Below, piece by piece: positions 61,585-64,000 of a DNA stretch of 64,000 nucleotides. The translations under genes and the position numbers were made by a program. The notes beneath the pieces are model-generated. The model did not search any database. It had not been told where the DNA came from and saw nothing but the letters and a program-made list of their open reading frames with translations. The first letter of the stretch is position 1, and every line of letters begins with the position of its first letter. The stretch is from Candidatus Rifleibacteriota bacterium (GTDB taxonomy: Bacteria; Muiribacteriota; Ozemobacteria; Ozemobacterales; Ozemobacteraceae): positions 124,001 through 188,000 of the forward strand of contig JADFZL010000008.1 of NCBI GenBank assembly GCA_015232575.1, written 5' to 3'.

Positions 61585-61669
61585 ACTATAATTTCCGGTC
61601 GTGTGAGTCTGTTAAATGTTTAGACACAATAATTGTATGTTTTTCGAAGTAAAGACCCGTATTCATCAG

Positions 61670-61706
61670 TTTTCTTCCGTGTTCTTCCGTGTTTTCCGTG
61701 GTTAAT
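61670..61706. repeat. CCGTGTTTTCCGTGGTTAAT-type dispersed sequence
   Basis: TTTTCTTCCGTGTTCTTCCG then TGTTTTCCGTGGTTAA is a short internally repetitive sequence I recall from intergenic DNA of many unrelated bacteria. A partial relative (GTGTTTTTACGTGGTTAATA) is at 44068. Confidence 0.4.
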
Positions 61707-61709
61707 AAC

Positions 61710-62978
61710 CTATTTCTTTTCTAATTGTTGATCTCCAGGAGATGCGATTTTTTTCCAGATTTCTGAAACCAGATTTTTTCTTTCAAGGCTTTTCGCCAGA
61801 GAATTAAGCTCTGATGCCGCTTTTCCAATTTCATCTTCTGATAAATCTGGTACCCGATGAGTTAATATTCCACTTTGAATGTTTCTTATTCCAAGAGTCA
61901 GGTGTTGTATCGGATCTGAAATTTCTCCTGCGAGGAAAAAACATAGTGCAGAAGAAAATACGATTGAGAAAAGAAGGGTAACCTTAAACAGATGTACAAG
62001 TTTTTCGGAAAGAAGAAAAACCTTTTCAGCAGGTTGTCCAATGCCTGTGTAAATAGCCATTTCACTGCTGTAAGAAACAGAAAGAAGGTCGTTTCTTTCC
62101 ATGTTTTTCACATTAATTGTCTTCACCGAGCCAGGATTATCAGTTAATTCGCTGATATCAAAAGGAAGCTGCAGTTTAACAACATTTCCCGGAAGACTTG
62201 CTCCATTTTTTGCAAGAATGTTTCCATGTTCATCAAAAAAACAGACATATTCGTCATTGTTGAGAGAATAGGAGTCAAGAATTTTAAGAAAATCTGTGCT
62301 GTCAAAATCAGCAACTGCGGCAAGAAGACCACGAACTTCGTCTTTTCCTGTAAATTCAAACACTGGAATCAGAAAAATAATCGTAAAATAGGATTTCCCT
62401 TCGTTTGGAATTACAATACTGGAAATTTCTTTTTCACGTATGATCCGGTCACAATGTTTTCTTATAGTCGTACAAGCAGTGTTTCTGGAAATTTCTTCGA
62501 TTTTCCTTCTGCCATTTTTCTGCTCACAGGTTATGATTGCACTATTGCTTGCGAAAAGATACATTTCGTGAAAAAATGACTGACTCTGAAGATATTCAGA
62601 AACTGCTCCGGCGGATTTCTGATTCAAAGCCTGAATATCTGGATTAAACGTCAAGTTTCTCAGGCTGTCACGCTTAATCTGGAATAGCACTTCGCTGTGA
62701 CTTTTCACCGCATCAAGTGCCGTCTGATGTTTTTCGACAGCCACCTTTTTAAGATATGCCGAAGCCACTTCAATGCCAAGAATTCCAAAAAGCGCCAACG
62801 GAACAATTGATGCCATAAGAGTGTAAAAAATCAGCTTCCCTCTGAAAGTGTTAAGATAAGGCTTTTCAGAAGATTGTTCAATGTCTTTGGAATTCAAAGA
62901 TTCAAATGAATTATTGAACCTGCCGATAAAACTTCTTATCATATTTATTGTAGTTTTGAGCACTTTGTTTGTTTCCAA
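61710..62978 (-). CDS. Cache-HAMP membrane sensor without output domain
   Basis: 422 aa counted from a TTG; a GTG and an ATG (62942) follow within 13 codons and no ribosome site decides between them. TM1 ~48-70 (KLIFYTLMASIVPLALFGIL), a double-Cache-like periplasmic domain ~75-325 (ALDAVKSHSEVLFQIKRDSL; YVCFFDEHGNILAKNG), TM2 ~335-352 and HAMP ~353-410 (EISDPIQHLTLGIRNIQSGI; EDEIGKAASELNSLA). The chain stops soon after. With no kinase, cyclase or methyl-accepting module it must signal through a partner or be a truncated receptor. The 189-bp gap to the divergent esterase gene is AT-rich. Confidence 0.75.
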   Translation of the reverse strand: METNKVLKTTINMIRSFIGRFNNSFESLNSKDIEQSSEKPYLNTFRGKLIFYTLMASIVPLALFGILGIEVASAYLKKVAVEKHQTALDAVKSHSEVLFQIKRDSLRNLTFNPDIQALNQKSAGAVSEYLQSQSFFHEMYLFASNSAIITCEQKNGRRKIEEISRNTACTTIRKHCDRIIREKEISSIVIPNEGKSYFTIIFLIPVFEFTGKDEVRGLLAAVADFDSTDFLKILDSYSLNNDEYVCFFDEHGNILAKNGASLPGNVVKLQLPFDISELTDNPGSVKTINVKNMERNDLLSVSYSSEMAIYTGIGQPAEKVFLLSEKLVHLFKVTLLFSIVFSSALCFFLAGEISDPIQHLTLGIRNIQSGILTHRVPDLSEDEIGKAASELNSLAKSLERKNLVSEIWKKIASPGDQQLEKK

Positions 62979-63167
62979 TCACTGAATTCTAATATTATCT
63001 TAATATTAACAGCACTTGTTTATTAATACCTGAGAAGGCAGAAAAAGAAGAATACTTTTCTGAACTATTTGAGATCGTATCATACATGAGTTATAATCTT
63101 ATTTACAATATTATGTTAATAAAATTGTGAAGTAAAAACAGAAAACACTGAATTTTCGGAGAACTCA

Positions 63168-64000
63168 ATGAGTTATCATTTATACCTTTTCGTTATGCTA
63201 CTTCTTCTATCTATACATCATCAAGCACCTGCTGCAGAAACAGTAAAAATACACTTAAAAGTTTTTGTTCCTGAAGACACCGATACAGAAAAGAAAGTTT
63301 TTCTTTGTGGGAATCTTGATATTCTGGGAAACTGGAAATCAAACGGGCTTATGCTCCAGAAAGATAGTGGAAAATTCTGGCACACAGAAATAGAAATTCC
63401 AAAGGGGAAATTATTTCTATATAAATTCACTCTGGGCGACTGGAAGCTTGTTGAAAAATGTCAAAAGGGGCTTGAAATTCCCAACCGCACACTCAGGGCT
63501 GAAAAGGCTATAAACGTTGAATGTACAGTTCAAAAATGGGGAACAAATATCGTAAAATCAACACTGACAGGAAACATAAAATTCCACGAGGAATTCACCT
63601 CAAAATATCTTAAAAATAAGCGAACTATAGCTGTTTATCTCCCGCCCCAATATGAGAAAAGCACCGGTGAGAGATTTCCGGTGCTTTACATGCACGACGG
63701 ACAGAACATTTTCGATGCTGCGACCTGTTTCTCAGGAAGCGAATGGCAGGCAGACGAGACGGCAGAGAAATTGATTGCAGAAAAAGAAATTGAGCCATTA
63801 ATTATAGTTGGAATTTACAATAACGCAGATCGAGCTGACGAGTATCTTCCAGTGCGTGATGAAATACGCAAAAAAGGAGGCAATGCTTCGGCATACGCCA
63901 GGTTTGTTACTGAAGAAGTGAAACCTTTTATTGACAAAAATTACCGAACTCTACCCGAAAGGGAAAATACGGCAATTGCGGGTTCATCCTTCGGTGGTGT
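63168..64000 (+). CDS. Exported CBM20-esterase (enterochelin-esterase/esterase D-like), 3'-partial
   Basis: ATG behind TCGGAGAACTCA; open to the window end (at least 277 codons). Signal peptide ~1-22. Residues ~25-120 are a starch-binding CBM20-like domain (VFLCGNLDILGNWKSNGLML; FYKFTLGDWKLVEK-type pattern). Residues ~135 onward are a Feruloyl-esterase/Fes-like alpha/beta hydrolase: TIAVYLPPQYEKS, FPVLYMHDGQNIFDAATCFS, LIIVGIYNNADRADEY and, at the cut, the nucleophile elbow AGSSFGG. Known relatives hydrolyse esters on polysaccharides or siderophores outside the cytoplasm. The catalytic Asp/His would lie beyond the window. Confidence 0.85.
   Translation, partial: MSYHLYLFVMLLLLSIHHQAPAAETVKIHLKVFVPEDTDTEKKVFLCGNLDILGNWKSNGLMLQKDSGKFWHTEIEIPKGKLFLYKFTLGDWKLVEKCQKGLEIPNRTLRAEKAINVECTVQKWGTNIVKSTLTGNIKFHEEFTSKYLKNKRTIAVYLPPQYEKSTGERFPVLYMHDGQNIFDAATCFSGSEWQADETAEKLIAEKEIEPLIIVGIYNNADRADEYLPVRDEIRKKGGNASAYARFVTEEVKPFIDKNYRTLPERENTAIAGSSFGG

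Overview
This is a chromosomal window from a diderm (Gram-negative-type) bacterium of moderate-to-low GC. The diderm call rests on two heptosyltransferase-family genes, an outer-membrane secretin with PilM-N-O-P partners, OmpA-type peptidoglycan-binding domains and many exported proteins. The density of HEAT-repeat, HAMP, STAS and SpoIIE-type genes, the large (Alu-containing) SRP RNA and the lack of any very familiar gene order fit a poorly sampled lineage. A Riflebacteria-like genome is my guess and is not proven by the sequence.

Layout. 0-9 kb: LPS-type glycosyltransferases, a STAS protein, an exported cytidine-deaminase-fold protein, a three-part lysophospholipid transporter/acyltransferase/acyl-ACP synthetase, and a phosphohexomutase. 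9-17 kb: an unusual NitT/TauT-type ABC import locus. Two substrate-binding proteins carry C-terminal OmpA domains and flank a PspA-like gene; permease, ATPase and a membrane coiled-coil protein follow. 17-19.6 kb: five tRNA genes (all four serine isoacceptors plus Arg-GCG), a large SRP RNA and dnaX. 19.6-23.4 kb: a decayed island with a broken exported-protein gene, one intact exported propeller-like gene and about 1.6 kb of non-coding DNA. 23.4-35 kb: a CoA-disulfide-reductase/rhodanese/TusA/DsrE fusion with an ArsR regulator, aat, an NtrC-type regulator with an exported CxxCH protein, and a large exported lipase-like protein.

35-51.4 kb is the most interesting region. It holds an ECF sigma factor with a zinc-finger anti-sigma factor in one operon with three prepilin-like genes, a STAS protein, a HEAT-repeat membrane protein, two large SpoIIE/RsbU-type membrane phosphatases (one with degenerate metal ligands), four paralogous small membrane proteins, a DUF1566/Lcl-type exported protein and another small membrane protein. 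Seven start regions here, including that of the sigma gene, share TGTAACA-N17-GTAA(G)CATAG-type promoters with exactly the same spacing. This defines a local regulon that is very probably read by this sigma factor.

51.4-58.3 kb encodes the type IV pilus alignment complex (PilM-N-O-P and secretin, plus a second PilP-like gene) and a SpoIID-type protein. A 5.5-copy 91-bp GC-rich tandem array sits upstream of the latter. 58.9-64 kb holds a transporter-HEAT fusion, a Cache-HAMP sensor without an output domain, and the start of an exported CBM20-esterase cut by the window end.

Dispersed palindromic elements (core GTCATTTCGACC...GGTCGAAATGAC) lie in at least six intergenic gaps.
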